Of a stretch of DNA of 64,000 bases, positions 1-10,749 are shown one piece after another (position 1 is the stretch's first letter; each line of letters begins with the position of its first letter). The stretch is from Bremia lactucae (taxonomy: Eukaryota > Oomycota > Peronosporomycetes > Peronosporales > Peronosporaceae), in NCBI RefSeq assembly GCF_004359215.1, contig NC_090617.1:2862356-2926355 (forward strand). The letters are read 5' to 3'. The position numbers and the translations under genes were made by a program. Under the pieces are notes generated by a model, which was given only the letters and a program-made list of their open reading frames with translations, searched no databases and was not told the DNA's origin.

Positions 1-2382
1 TTAGCAGGTCCAGAACCCATGGATCTTTCTTACGTCGAAAGCGAGAGACCTCGCTTTTCGAGCAATAAGCGATCGCAGAATTGTCATCGCTGCCAAAAAT
101 TAGGACACTACGCTCATGAGTGTAGTGCCCCACTCCCAGCACCGAAAGGTACTGAACGTGATTTTGGACCGTATGCCAAAAAGGGCAACGGTCGCGGGTC
201 CGACGTTGTTGCAAAATCGCAACAGCGAGGCGGAACGCAAAAAAACGGTCGAGGTCAGTAGGGGCGCAACGCCCTACTGATCCAGCAACCTTAAGAGAAT
301 TTGCAGTCTTGAACTAAAGTTACTCCAGACACACAATCATTATGTGTCTTTGCACCTGGTGATGAGGAATTCCTCATCACCTTGAAGTTAAAAGTGACAA
401 ATGATTTGTCACTCAGAGCCCTAGTGGACAGCGAAGCGTCGAATAATTTTTTTCGTCGCCAGTCGCTAGAGAATCGTAGGCTCAACTATGTTGAGCGCGA
501 CATCCTTCCAACTAGGATAACGGTGGGTCTAGCGACAGGCGCATCGATAGCAGTAATGAAACGCGTAGTGAGATTTCGCTACACGTCAAAAGATTAGTAG
601 TATGATAATGATTTCATCGTACTGGATTTAAATGACAAATTAGATGTAATCCTAGGTTTACCTTGGCTCAGAAAATACGAGCCAAGGATCAGCTGGCAGC
701 ATCGATTCGTAAAGATGCCTGCCACTTGTTCATCAGATGGCCATCTGATAAACGTCTTAGCGCATCCACAAGCGTGTGGATGTACTACGAGTGAGTGCGA
801 TGGCCTCATTTGTGGTACAGTCGTTAGTACGACTGCTCAAGATCACCGGGTGATATTTAATTACCCTGTGGCGTCAGATGCCGGCGGCTGTGCGAATGCA
901 CAGGCAGCGCCGAAGGTCCACCACTCAAATAAGTCGTGTGGATTGAGACATAAATGTACGCCTAGCGGGCGTCGTTCAAGGAAGATACCGGTTTTCAAAA
1001 ATGGGCAACACGATGATCCTAGGTCGAGTAGAGAGTCGACCGTAGAGGACCCGACTGTGATAGCGCAATCACACTCGGAAGACGTTGAGGGAATAAGTCC
1101 CTACGTACTTGAGTAGAAAGCTCCTCAAATACTTAAAGCTAAAGCGACAAGACATCAGCATCCCGAGAGATTAATCTTTTAGCAGCCTCTGGAAAAAGGC
1201 TCTCAGGAAGAAAACGAAAAAATGAATGTCTTGGTTAATGACGGATCAAGAGTAGCCGCTTATACTATTGATCTGTTTGCCTCCGAAGTAAATTCGGAGA
1301 TATTTTAATTACCAACCCTAACATCGGAACGGTTGTTGAGAAATCTGCAAAGTGGTAGAATCAAGCAGATCTGCGTACTAGTCCCAGACGACGAATACGT
1401 AACCTATATTCATCAGCGATATTTCTTGCAGAGAACGAACGGATTTTTAGCAGCTCTTCGATGGACGAAAGTATCCTTGATGTGAAGACTTGGATTGAGA
1501 GAGATATTACTCAATCCTGGGAGTCACCTAAGACAATCCTAAATACAAGAATTTGATTAATCTCAAAGATGTATTCCCTAAAGCAGTTCCATGCGAGTTG
1601 CCTACGGATAAAGGCACTCGACATGAGACCTAACTCAAACTGGTCTCAAAGTACTGTGTCATGAAGCAGTGGCCACTGACTCGTGAACAAATACTTTATC
1701 GATAAATTAAAAGCAGGCATGTAAGGGAGTCAACCTCCGCACATAGCTTTCCGACCTTCTGTGTGCGAAAGGCCACAGGAGGGTGGCGGATAATGCACGC
1801 ATTCAATAAACCGAATGCTGCAACGGTACCGGCTCAAACGCCGAAACCTAGAAAAGACGTAATTATCGATAGTATGACTAAAAGAACCATCTTTTCGTCT
1901 GTGGATCTAATGGATGGATTCTATTAGATCCTTCTGCGTGAACGGGACATCCGGTACACAGCAGTAAGCACTCCCAGTGGGATGCTCTGGGAATGGCTAG
2001 TAATGACACAGGGACTTAGTACCGCCCCTGCATCATTCCTCAGATGCGCAACGAATCTGTCTAGACCGGTGCGAGTATTCGCAGCGAGTAAATTCGACGA
2101 TAAAATCGTCCAAAGCCGGGCTATGGACGGAAAGACGGACGTAGGAGTTCAAAAATCTCACGTTCGTCAGGTTCTTACACTTATGCGAAAGCAATAATTG
2201 AACTCAAATCTCACAAAGTGCATATTCGCTGCAAGCGAAATACCACTTTTTGGGTGCATCGTCGGTAGACAAGGCTTGCGTCCTGATCCAGAAAAGATCA
2301 AGGCAATTACCGACTGGCCAGTTCCAGTCAATGTCAAGGGACTTAAAAAGTTCCTTGGTTTAGCGGCGTACTTACACAAGTT
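1..2382 (+). mobile_element. Ty3/gypsy retrotransposon fragment (gag-PR-RT), decayed
   Basis: This is the 5' and middle part of a Ty3/gypsy polyprotein on the plus strand, broken by many stops. A CCHC zinc knuckle (C-x2-C-x4-H-x4-C, in the reading frame 19-261) marks the end of gag. The aspartic protease region follows near 382-597, where the D-S-G triad reads DSEAS, so the catalytic glycine is lost. A linker rich in Cys and Gly lies at 715-1116. Reverse transcriptase motifs follow at 1700-2382, including FPTFCVRK at the start, a VDLMDGFY block ending in a stop, and an altered active-site stretch KFDDKIV. The copy ends abruptly at 2382, where it meets the terminal 10 bases of another element's LTR. 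It cannot encode an active polyprotein. Confidence 0.85.
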
Positions 2383-4203
2383 CCCCGTTACATCACCCCT
2401 CCCTTACACGACAATTACTTTGACTGTCACTGGAAAGAGTTGTCACTATACGGCTACTTACTGAAAAACGATTTTTATTGGTTAGAACTATCATTTTTCA
2501 TTCTATTGCATGTACCACAAGTCCATGCGGTATGCGAATAGTGCAGCGCCTTCGGCTGCGGTTCATGCAGCTGCAGGCGGTGCATTTATTGTCTCGTGCG
2601 GCAGACGTTCCGTCTGCCGTAGTGTCATCTTCTCCCGCAACTCTAAATGTTTCCGGTGCACGTGGTGATACACCACGTGAATGCGATTCTACTTTGGAGG
2701 TCGACTACAAATGCGGGGCGGACGAAAGGTCGACTCGGGAAGAACAGAACACTCGCCTGATCATCGTCAGGCGGCTGCCAATGAGACTTCGAATGAGGGC
2801 GCTCATTCAAGTAGGCGTGCTGGTAGCATTTGCCACAGCATGTTCGGTCCCGACGATGAGGATGATTCCTCATCGCCAGTACGATCTCCCATTCGGTCAC
2901 CTGCACATGTTTCTGTGCAAGGTGACGACGATGGCGTAAGCCATCGTAAGAATGTTGTTGTGGTTCCCCTGCTTTAGAGGGTACCACACAGGGGAGTGAA
3001 GACAACAAAATGTCTCATCTCGCCCCTGAAAAGAAGCCGTGGCTTTGCCAGAACGGCGTATCAATAGCTTGTCTCGAGAAACTACTCCTCACAATAAATA
3101 TCCTTTATTTATTGCGACAAAGCTACATGGCCTTGATCCCAGCGCGAAGAACTTTCGCGCTGAGGAAGATTTCTATCTCGATGCTTTTCTTAAGCATTGA
3201 TGGTTTAGTGGCAATAATAAGCGAGATAAAGTATCGCTTATGCAAGCCTGGAGCGCGTTTATTCGCAATGTCAAATTCATTGGACGCGAAGCTTGGCTCC
3301 AAATACTTAACACGGTTCGCGTTAAGTTTGAGAAACGAACTCCAACCGGTGCAAAGTATAAATTGCATCGGTTGTCACGTGAGGCTGGGCTTCAATGCCT
3401 CACGTGGGGTGATCCCTGTCCGTGTTGTGTAGACAAGTCGAAGAGGGTAAAAGGGGATGTCTATTCCCTTTCTTCGCCCTGGGGGAGGGCTCGCATCTCT
3501 TTTGGAATGCGGGATGCGATTGCCGTTTTGCAATCGATCTACAAGCACCAGGGGCGCGTGTATTCCGATGGACCTTCAAAACCATCGGATGGGTCTCGTC
3601 ATACTGACGGACGAGGCCCTCAACGTTAGCAACCAGCTGGGAACGAGGCTCCTAGCCATCATGCGAAGGTGGATTATCGCGCCAGCGATCACGATAACTC
3701 GTGCGCTGCCCCTTCACATCACAGTAATTTACGATGCGTTCCACAATGAAACATTGACCACCGTGGGAATCCACCAATGGTTGTGGTGGAGGAAGGGGAA
3801 TTAGATCTGACCTATGTGTCGGATCTAGAGTCAAAGATCGACAAACTCGACCACTACCTCCCTGTATTGGAGGAGGGTCTTGATCACGAGCATGGTAAGC
3901 GTCGCTCGTTGGAACAGACAGTGCAGACTCACCGTATCGATCGGTTGGAAGATCGCTCGAAAAGTGGATGCTCCATGTTGGAGTACGAACGGAAGTATCA
4001 CGCTCTTCGTGACAAGCTGTCGTCAGCTCGTCAGATCCGTCTGCGGAAGAAAACGCATACTGATGGTACGGGCGGAGCCGACCAACGCAAAACGTAAAGT
4101 GCGTTTGCATCCTTCGCGGCAGTTCTTTTGTGTATGCATTGCCTCTGCGATGAAGTACACGGAAAGGCTCAATAAACTTGGGTAGTAGTACACTGCTACT
4201 CAC
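2383..4203 (-). mobile_element. Ty3/gypsy chromovirus 3' region: integrase C-terminus, chromodomain and LTR edge, decayed
   Basis: On the minus strand, 4203-3652 reads as the end of a Ty3 integrase. It has the GPFRVLHRRGN-type motif and the GRLRPYHQY motif, then a long linker and a chromodomain-like segment (FIVERI...YRDRW). The segment 3650-2393 has no sense coding and leads to a polypurine tract (read on minus, near 2393-2405). At 2383-2392 are the first ten bases of the LTR (TGTAACGGGG on minus). The rest of the LTR is missing and is replaced by RT sequence of the neighbouring plus-strand copy. The same region exists in inverse orientation at 52372-54297. The plus strand carries an antisense reading frame, listed separately. 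Confidence 0.8.
2600..4097 (+). pseudogene. antisense ORF of the chromovirus, copy 1 (broken)
   Basis: This frame runs opposite to integrase/chromodomain and towards the pol interior. Its N-terminal part is an acidic, Ser/Asp-rich stretch (around 2681-2975, with the motif FGPDDEDDSSSPVRSPIRSP). A middle part follows (MSHLAPEKKPW at 3010, LHGLDPSAKNFRAEEDFYL at about 3123-3180, then MQAWSAFIRNVKFIGREAWL from 3240). The C-terminal part is charged and predicted coiled-coil (about 3777-4097). Between 3123 and 4097 all these pieces lie in one frame, interrupted by stops at 3198, 3627 and about 3744. Upstream there are frameshifts, one of them a lost T near 3050. The homologous frame at 52480-54166 breaks at different places. 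I recognise no known domain. Confidence 0.55.
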
Positions 4204-4219
4204 ATTAGCGACTACACGC

Positions 4220-5112
4220 TTATGTAAGTTTACCGTAGAGAGTTATACTAGTCATTAGCTTTAAATAAAAGAACATTTGCTCTTCCATGCTTGTCTGCGT
4301 TCCGTTTCTGCCGGACCACTGCGTTAGCAATGAGATCATGAACGAAACGAAATATTGATTCTCGAGATAGCAGAAATTCCTTTGCTGAGTCATTTGTTTT
4401 GTCTTTTTCATTGTGCTTTGTGCGCCCTGCCATGGGATCTTTTTCGTCTTCGATGTCGATTGCTTCAAAATCATTCGCATCGCTGGTAACTTCGACGCGT
4501 GATAAGCATGAGCCAGAAATAGTTTTGCTCGTGCGAGTCCACCCCCCCAAACAATGGAATCCCTCTAATCAAGTAGGTATACGTGGATGGCGTAAGCCAT
4601 CCACGAAGAACGGTGTATGCGTTGTAGACGCATGCACCGAATTATTGATGGCGAATTCGACCATCGGTAAAAACTCGCTTCAATTCGGATACGATTGGAC
4701 GTAACCTCGAAGTATCTATTCGTGGACGCGATTTACGCGTTCTGTTTGACCATCCGTTTCTGAAAGATCGGATTATGACATAGTCAGCCGTGTTCCGAGA
4801 AATCGAAACATGGATTGCTAGAACTTCGCCGTGAATCTTAGATCTCTATCCGAGACCAATTTACGGAACTACCCGTAGATTTTGAATACCGTGTCGATAA
4901 AGCCACGGGCACAGCCCGGAGCCGTGGTCGACTGTGGTACTGCAGGGAGATGTACCATCTTGCTGAATCTGTCTACAAAAACAAATGTTTTCATTGCTTT
5001 TGTGATCGTCTTCGGGATAACCGAAGACGAAGTCCATAGATACAGACTGTTCACACTCTGCTGGAAGAGGTAGAGGTTGGAGAGGTGCACGAGATGAAGG
5101 GCTATGATTCAC
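4220..5112 (-). mobile_element. Ty3/gypsy integrase core, decayed
   Basis: This continues the minus-strand chromovirus of 2383-4203 upstream. The reading is split over frames. The stretch 5112-4861 carries the start of the integrase catalytic core (SMDFVFGYPEDD, then a second-frame stretch with FVDRFSKMVHL). The region 4860-4560 carries VEFAINNSVHAST and related integrase motifs. The stretch 4550-4220 contains ANAVVRQKRNADKHGRANVL, typical of the zone just before the C-terminal domain. Several stops and frameshifts make it non-functional. Confidence 0.8.
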
Positions 5113-5214
5113 TCGTTGACATACCTCGCAAGCACGAATGTACTAGCGCACGAACTGATACTGGCATGGCTTGTAAAAGTCGCGACTTACTGTGAGATGA
5201 GTTCATCACGTCCA

Positions 5215-5360
5215 CGATGTACTACGAGTGAGTGCGATGGCTTCACTTGTGGTCCGCTCGTTAAGTACGACTGCACAAGATCACAGTATGACGACTAATC
5301 ACACTATGGAGTCAGCTGCCGGCGGCTGTGCGAATGCACATGCAGCGCCGAAGGTTTATA
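5215..5360 (+). mobile_element. short inverted Ty3 protease-linker fragment
   Basis: This is near-identical to 785-925 of the plus-strand copy (TTSECDG motif and the AGGCANA motif), but it sits in the middle of a minus-strand integrase. It has no LTR at either edge, so it looks like a rearranged or gene-converted fragment. Confidence 0.6.
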
Positions 5361-5670
5361 GCTCCGAAAAGTTGATTGAAATTGAAACATGATTGTGTTG
5401 GCGCATCGGGACATTCATACATGATGCGCAAGCGCAAATCATTGTGGTTGGGACGACGACACGCGGAGTGTCGCCGGCAACGGCTGTCTAAAACAATAAG
5501 CCGTTGCGTATTGTGTATCGATCGGATGACGATCGATATAGAGCCGGTAAATCTTTTAAAGATTTACCGGATGGATTCATCAGATGATCCATTAAACGCA
5601 GAAAGTCCTTATCCTCTGCGTAGGCTTTCTTTATGTCATCAACTAAGGTTGATGACGAAACATGTTGCAA
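5361..5670 (-). mobile_element. Ty3/gypsy pre-integrase (RNase H to integrase linker) fragment
   Basis: The minus-strand frame 5670-5488 contains the phrase DIKKAYAEDKDFLRLMDHL and ends with DRYTIRNGLLF. This is typical of the stretch before the integrase zinc-binding HHCC domain in Ty3 elements. It is adjacent to, but out of frame with, the integrase core at 4220-5112 because of the inserted fragment at 5215-5360. Confidence 0.65.
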
Positions 5671-5699
5671 CAGTGGGATTAATTATACTGTTGGAATGC

Positions 5700-5897
5700 A
5701 CATAGGGCGTTGCGACCCTACTGACCCCGACCGTTGCCCTTTTGGCATACGGTCCAAAATTACGTTCAGTACCTTTCGGTACTGGGCGTGGGGCACTACA
5801 CTCATGAGCGTAGTGTCCTAACGTTTAGCAGCGATGGCATTTCTGCAATCGCTTATTGCTCGAAAAGCGAGGTCTCTCGCTTTCGACGTAAGAGATA
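5700..5897 (-). mobile_element. Ty3/gypsy gag zinc-knuckle fragment (inverted copy)
   Basis: This is the reverse complement of the gag end found at 31-270. The same ESERPRFS-type start and CCHC region are recognisable, with substitutions and a stop. It is followed directly by LTR sequence in the opposite orientation. Confidence 0.7.
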
Positions 5898-6055
5898 TCG
5901 CTACATGAAACTAACACTTAAAGGTTGTTAATATATCTATTATCTAAAAGGTAGATAATATTTGAGAGATATTACTTTATATAGAAATATTCTGAATTCT
6001 TATCCATAAATAGGTATAGGCCATTACATCTATTTATTCCGCAGACTAATCAGCT
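5898..6055 (+). repeat. partial Ty3 LTR (5' third)
   Basis: This matches the first part of the LTRs at 48611, 51002 and 54288: the ACATGAAA...ACACTTAAAGG block, the TAGATAATATTTG block and the CCGCAGACTAATCAGCT block. It begins a few bases inside the LTR and stops abruptly within the TCAGCT motif, at the junction with a minus-strand gag frame. No target-site duplication is visible. Confidence 0.75.
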
Positions 6056-6385
6056 CGCGCAACTTAAGACCCAATGCCCAAGTTTTGGCACGACCTGCCA
6101 GATTTGATTGAGCGAATGCGATTTGCATTTGCTCGTCGATGATGTGATGTGCCCTTATGGCATCGTCTAACTCGACAAACCATCTCAAGAGGGAGTCTTC
6201 TTCGACTCCCCTATACTTAGAGATGTCAATCTTTAAAGTTTCGGGACGACGCGTTTGCGTCATCCCAGGTACAGGGGTCTGTACCTGTTGTAATCTCAAC
6301 AGTTCCGCCTGTTGAGAGCCTTGCTGATTCAGCAAGGCTACTTTTTCCTTCATCTCGTCAAGTTCATGTTGTATGAACTTGGCGA
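6056..6385 (-). mobile_element. Ty3/gypsy gag (capsid) fragment
   Basis: The minus-strand frame 6353-6030 encodes a retrotransposon gag capsid segment with ISKYRGVEEDSLLRWFVELDDAI and then AQSNLAGRAKTWALGL. This is the pattern of oomycete Ty3 gag (Retrotrans_gag-like: an F-W-rich stretch, then a G-A-A-x-x-W motif). It is cut by an assembly gap upstream (6386). The same region occurs at 11440-11960. Confidence 0.75.
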
Positions 6386-7202
6386 NNNNNNNNNNNNNNN
6401 NNNNNNNNNNNNNNNNNNNNNNNNNNNNNNNNNNNNNNNNNNNNNNNNNNNNNNNNNNNNNNNNNNNNNNNNNNNNNNNNNNNNNNNNNNNNNNNNNNNN
6501 NNNNNNNNNNNNNNNNNNNNNNNNNNNNNNNNNNNNNNNNNNNNNNNNNNNNNNNNNNNNNNNNNNNNNNNNNNNNNNNNNNNNNNNNNNNNNNNNNNNN
6601 NNNNNNNNNNNNNNNNNNNNNNNNNNNNNNNNNNNNNNNNNNNNNNNNNNNNNNNNNNNNNNNNNNNNNNNNNNNNNNNNNNNNNNNNNNNNNNNNNNNN
6701 NNNNNNNNNNNNNNNNNNNNNNNNNNNNNNNNNNNNNNNNNNNNNNNNNNNNNNNNNNNNNNNNNNNNNNNNNNNNNNNNNNNNNNNNNNNNNNNNNNNN
6801 NNNNNNNNNNNNNNNNNNNNNNNNNNNNNNNNNNNNNNNNNNNNNNNNNNNNNNNNNNNNNNNNNNNNNNNNNNNNNNNNNNNNNNNNNNNNNNNNNNNN
6901 NNNNNNNNNNNNNNNNNNNNNNNNNNNNNNNNNNNNNNNNNNNNNNNNNNNNNNNNNNNNNNNNNNNNNNNNNNNNNNNNNNNNNNNNNNNNNNNNNNNN
7001 NNNNNNNNNNNNNNNNNNNNNNNNNNNNNNNNNNNNNNNNNNNNNNNNNNNNNNNNNNNNNNNNNNNNNNNNNNNNNNNNNNNNNNNNNNNNNNNNNNNN
7101 NNNNNNNNNNNNNNNNNNNNNNNNNNNNNNNNNNNNNNNNNNNNNNNNNNNNNNNNNNNNNNNNNNNNNNNNNNNNNNNNNNNNNNNNNNNNNNNNNNNN
7201 NN
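6386..7202. other. assembly gap (817 N)
   Basis: This is a run of N. Reading frames crossing it are artefacts. The flanks are minus-strand gag on the left and plus-strand protease linker on the right. Confidence 1.
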
Positions 7203-7640
7203 GGTTTACCTTGGCTCAGAAAATACGAGCCAAGGATCAGCTGGCAGCATCGATCCGTAAAGATGCCTGCCACTTGTTCATCAGATGGCCATCTGATGAA
7301 CGTCTTGGAGCGTCCACAAGCGTGTGGATGTACTACGAGTGAGTGCGATGGCCTCACTTGTGGTACGGTCGTTAGTACAACTGCACAAGATCACAGTGTG
7401 ATTACCAATCACATTGTGGAGTCAGCTGCCGGCGGCTGTGTTAATACACAGGGAGCGCCGAAGGTCCACCACTCGAAAAGGTCGAATGGATTGAGACATG
7501 AATGTACGCTTAGTGGGCGACATTCAAGGAGTATACCGGTTGCCCCAAAGGGACAACACGATGATCCAAGGTCGAGTAGAGAGTCGACCGTAGTGGACCC
7601 GACTGTGATAGCGCAATCACACTCGGAAGACGTTGAGGAA
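7203..7640 (+). mobile_element. Ty3/gypsy protease-RT linker fragment
   Basis: From GLPWLRKYEPRISW this frame follows the same linker as 660-1100, with the TTSECDGL and SRESTV motifs, and is open to about 7667. At about 7641 it passes directly into minus-strand RNase H sequence, an abrupt head-to-head junction. Confidence 0.7.
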
Positions 7641-9720
7641 AGCCGGCTCGAAATCGGGTCGGCGTGATAACGGATCAGCGACGACAGTAAGTCGTCCTGA
7701 TTTATATTCCACGGAGAAATGATACTTTGTGAAGAAGGATAGCCACCTCGCCATTCTTTGCGAGGGGTGTGGGCGTGCGTCATGATGCATGGTCCATATA
7801 TACCATGAACGATCTATCTCCTCGGAGGTAGACCCTAAATTTAGCCAGTGCAAATTTCATGGCAAGGAGTTCCTTGTCATGCACTGGGTAATTGCGTTCA
7901 GCTAGTTATGGCTGACGCGATTGGTAACAGACGACGCGCTCCGCGCCGTCCGTATCGCATTCCATTAACGCACAGCCAATTGCGAAATCGCTGGCGTCAC
8001 AGACCCCATGGAATGGTCTGTCTTGATCCTTAATCACCAAATGGGCGATCGCTTCAAGCTTTGCTTGATACCTTCATAGGAACGCCGACAATCAGCGTTC
8101 CATAACCATTTCTCGTCTTTTTTAAGAGACGAGAGAGATGAACTGTCCTCTCTGCATAATTGTGAGAGTACTTGTGCAAGTACGCCGCTGATCCAAGGAA
8201 CTTCTTAAGTCTCTTGACATCGACTGGAATCGGCCAGTCGGTAATTGCCTTGATCTTTTCGGGATCACAGCGCACGCCTTGTTTATTGACGATGCACCCA
8301 AAAAGTGGTATTTCGCTTGCAGCGAATATACACTTTTGAGATTTGAGTTCAATTATTGCTTTCGCATAAGTGTAAGAACCTGACGAACGTGAGATTTATG
8401 AACTCCTACGTCCGTCTTTCCGTCCATAGCTTGGCTTTGGACAATTTTATCGTCGAATTTATTCGCTGCGAATACTCGCACCGGTCTAAACAGATTCGTT
8501 GCGCATCTGAGGAATGATGCAGGGGCGGTGCTAAGTCCCTGTGTCATTACTAGCCATTCCCAGAGCATCCCACTGGGAGTGCTTACTGCTGTGTACCGGA
8601 TGTCCCGTTCACGCAGAAGGATCTAATAGAATCCATCCATTAGATCCACAGACGAAAAGATGGTTCTTTTAGTCATACTATCTATAATTACGTCTTTTTT
8701 AGGTTTCGGCGTTTGAGCCGGTACCGTTGCAGCATTCGGTTTATTGAATGCGTGCATTATCCGCCACCCTCCTGTAACCTTTCGCACACAGAAGGTCGGA
8801 AAGCTATGTGCGGAGGTTGACTCCCTTACATTGCCTGCTTTTAATTTATCGATAAAGTACTTGTTCACGAGTCAGTGGCCACTGCTTCATGACACAGTAC
8901 TTCGAGACCAGTTTAAGTTAGGTCTCATGTCGAGTGCCTTTATCCGTAGGCAACTCGCATGGAACTGCTTTAGGGAATACATCTTTGAGATTAATCAAAT
9001 TCTTGTATTTAGGATTGTCTTAAGTGACTCCCAGGATTGAGTAATATCTCTCTCAATCCAAGTCTTCACATCGAGGACACTTTCGTCCATCGACGAGCTG
9101 CTGAGAATCCGTTCGTTCTCTGCAAGAAATATCGCTGATGAATATAGGTTACGTATTCGTCGTCTGGGACTAGTACGCAGATCTGCTTGATTCTACCACT
9201 ATGCAGATTTCTCAACAACCGTTCCGATGTTAGGGTTGGTAATTAAAAATATCTCCGAATTTACTTCGGAGGCAAACAGATCAATAGTATAAGCGGCTAC
9301 TCTTGATCCGTCATTAACCAAGACATTCATTTTTTCGTTTTCTTCCTGAGAGCCTTTTTCAAGAGGCTGCCAAAGGATTAATCTCTCGGGATGCTGGAGT
9401 CTTGTCGCTTTAGCTTTAAGTTTTTGAGGAGCTTTCTACTCAAGAGCGTAGGGACTTATTCCCTCAACGTCTTCGGAGTGTGATTGCGCTATCACATTCG
9501 GGTCCTCTACGGTCGACTCTCTACTCGACCTAGAATCATCGTGTTGCCCATTTTTGAAAACCGGTATCTTCCTTGAACGACGCCCGCTAGGCGTGCATTT
9601 ATGTCTCAAAATCCTCTCGACTTTTTGAGCGATCGACCTTCGGCGCTGCCTGTGCGTTCGCACAGCCGCCGGCAGCTGACTCCACAGTGTGATTAGTTAT
9701 CACACTGTGGAGTAGAGTAG
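7641..9720 (-). mobile_element. Ty3/gypsy RT-RNase H fragment (inverted copy of 600-2390)
   Basis: Read on minus from 9720, this copy carries the protease linker (9663-9436), then RT (8868-8623 with FPTFCVRKVTGGWRIM and FSSVDLMDGFY). A central RT segment follows (8568-8353, WEWLVMTQGLSTAPASFLRC), then the RT thumb/connection (8352-8054). The RNase H end is at 7853-7620, with FSVEYKSGRLTVVADPLSRR. Frames are broken, and the active-site stretch again reads KFDDKIV. It closely matches the plus-strand copy at 600-2390, so the two form a large inverted repeat with a spacer of about 5.7 kb. Confidence 0.85.
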
Positions 9721-9735
9721 TAAGTACACTAGTAA

Positions 9736-9810
9736 AGTGTCGTTATGGAAGCGGTAATCTGGCTCCACTTACTAAGTAGAAAGTAGTTTTCAGACTTATT
9801 TAGATAACAC
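9736..9810 (+). repeat. dispersed repeat, copy 1
   Basis: The block from GTGTCGTTATGGAAGCGGTA to the GTAGAAAGTAGTTTT motif and the following TTAGAT recurs at 52144-52225 with few differences. In both places it follows a Ty3-related boundary. It is probably the edge of another, unidentified LTR family. Confidence 0.5.
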
Positions 9811-10126
9811 TTTATATGTATTGCGAGCGTATCTTTCTAGATAGCTCGCGTAACGGATGACACTAGGTCCTATACTAAAGGTCTCGAATTTGGCTCGGTT
9901 TTTGTAGCAATGGCACTTAGGTCTGTCTACGAAGACGACGAGCCTGTCCGACCCTTGTGGTCAGGCGGCATGCCAAATATGAAGTCCAGACTGACTGACT
10001 TCCAGCAATTCATTGGAATCGACAGCGGCTGGAAACACGGACCAAGGAGTCTTACATGTGTGCAAGTGTTAGGGTATCGAAACCCCAGCGCGTAATGAAA
10101 GTAAAGGATAGCGTAAGGGTGTTCTG
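9811..10126. other. unassigned repeat-derived sequence
   Basis: No convincing gene was found. A 61-codon frame at 9910-10095 has no recognisable motif. The surroundings are retrotransposon debris. Confidence 0.4.
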
Positions 10127-10321
10127 TTACATAAATATGTTTTTTCTATAAGAGGAATAATAAATATTAGTTCCTATGAGAGGTAATACATAAAGAAGTA
10201 CAACATTATTATTTTTACTAATTTGACTTAATAGTTTCATTCTTCCTAAAACTTCAGGTTCGACTGGAACACTAATGATAGATCCAGTTTTTCTTACAAA
10301 ATTACCTTCTTGAAGTTCCAT
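10127..10321 (-). pseudogene. AT-rich fragment weakly like the N-terminal barrel of F1-ATPase alpha
   Basis: The minus frame begins MELQEGNFVRKTGSIISVPV and continues with a LGR tripeptide. This resembles the beta-barrel to nucleotide-binding junction of F1-ATPase alpha subunits, with KRTG and VPVG...LLGR in the family. After LGR the similarity ends. The segment is much more AT-rich than its neighbours, so a nuclear copy of mitochondrial atp1 DNA is possible. A chance resemblance or part of a transposon internal region cannot be excluded. About 80 bases at its 3' end recur at 60435-60515. Confidence 0.25.
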
Positions 10322-10365
10322 GTCATTACTAAAATCAACAATTTAAGAAATGTAAATTAGTTCTT

Positions 10366-10420
10366 AAACGGGGGGATGATGTAACGGGCTAAAGTTGCCC
10401 TTATGTTACACAGTCCCTGT
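10366..10420 (+). repeat. polypurine tract and start of a Ty3-like LTR
   Basis: The ACGGGGGGATGA stretch precedes TGTAACGGG (10379). This is the same arrangement as the polypurine tract and LTR start at 54275-54297. Beyond about 10 bases the sequence differs from the main LTR family, so this is a second family or a recombinant edge. Confidence 0.45.
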
Positions 10421-10749
10421 TAAGTACATGAAAACGGCCACATTCGGTTCGTCGACGCCGAAAAATATCGAGTGTCCGAGGTTTCCAAGATTATGCAATT
10501 TTAAGATCTATACCTGATAAAATAGGCGGAGTTATTGCAATGTTTGGTTCTTTAATTATTTTATTAACTATACCCTAGGAAACGCTTTACACCATCGAAT
10601 CGGTCCATGGATGTGGTACGGGAAGAAAAAACCACCAAAGTTATATCTTATTATTCCATGCTAATGTATTAGTTGTCAGTTGGACTTGCGTATTTTAACT
10701 CTCACCGATTGGAATCGTTGCATTACTGCAATCACTAACAAGTAACTAC
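10421..10749. other. unassigned sequence between Ty3 pieces
   Basis: This is AT-rich, with no frame of note and no recognised repeat. Confidence 0.3.

Noticed and set aside
6312..7667. 451-codon and other long frames across the N run
   Set aside because: They consist mostly of X residues from the assembly gap. Only the flanking gag and protease-linker pieces are real.
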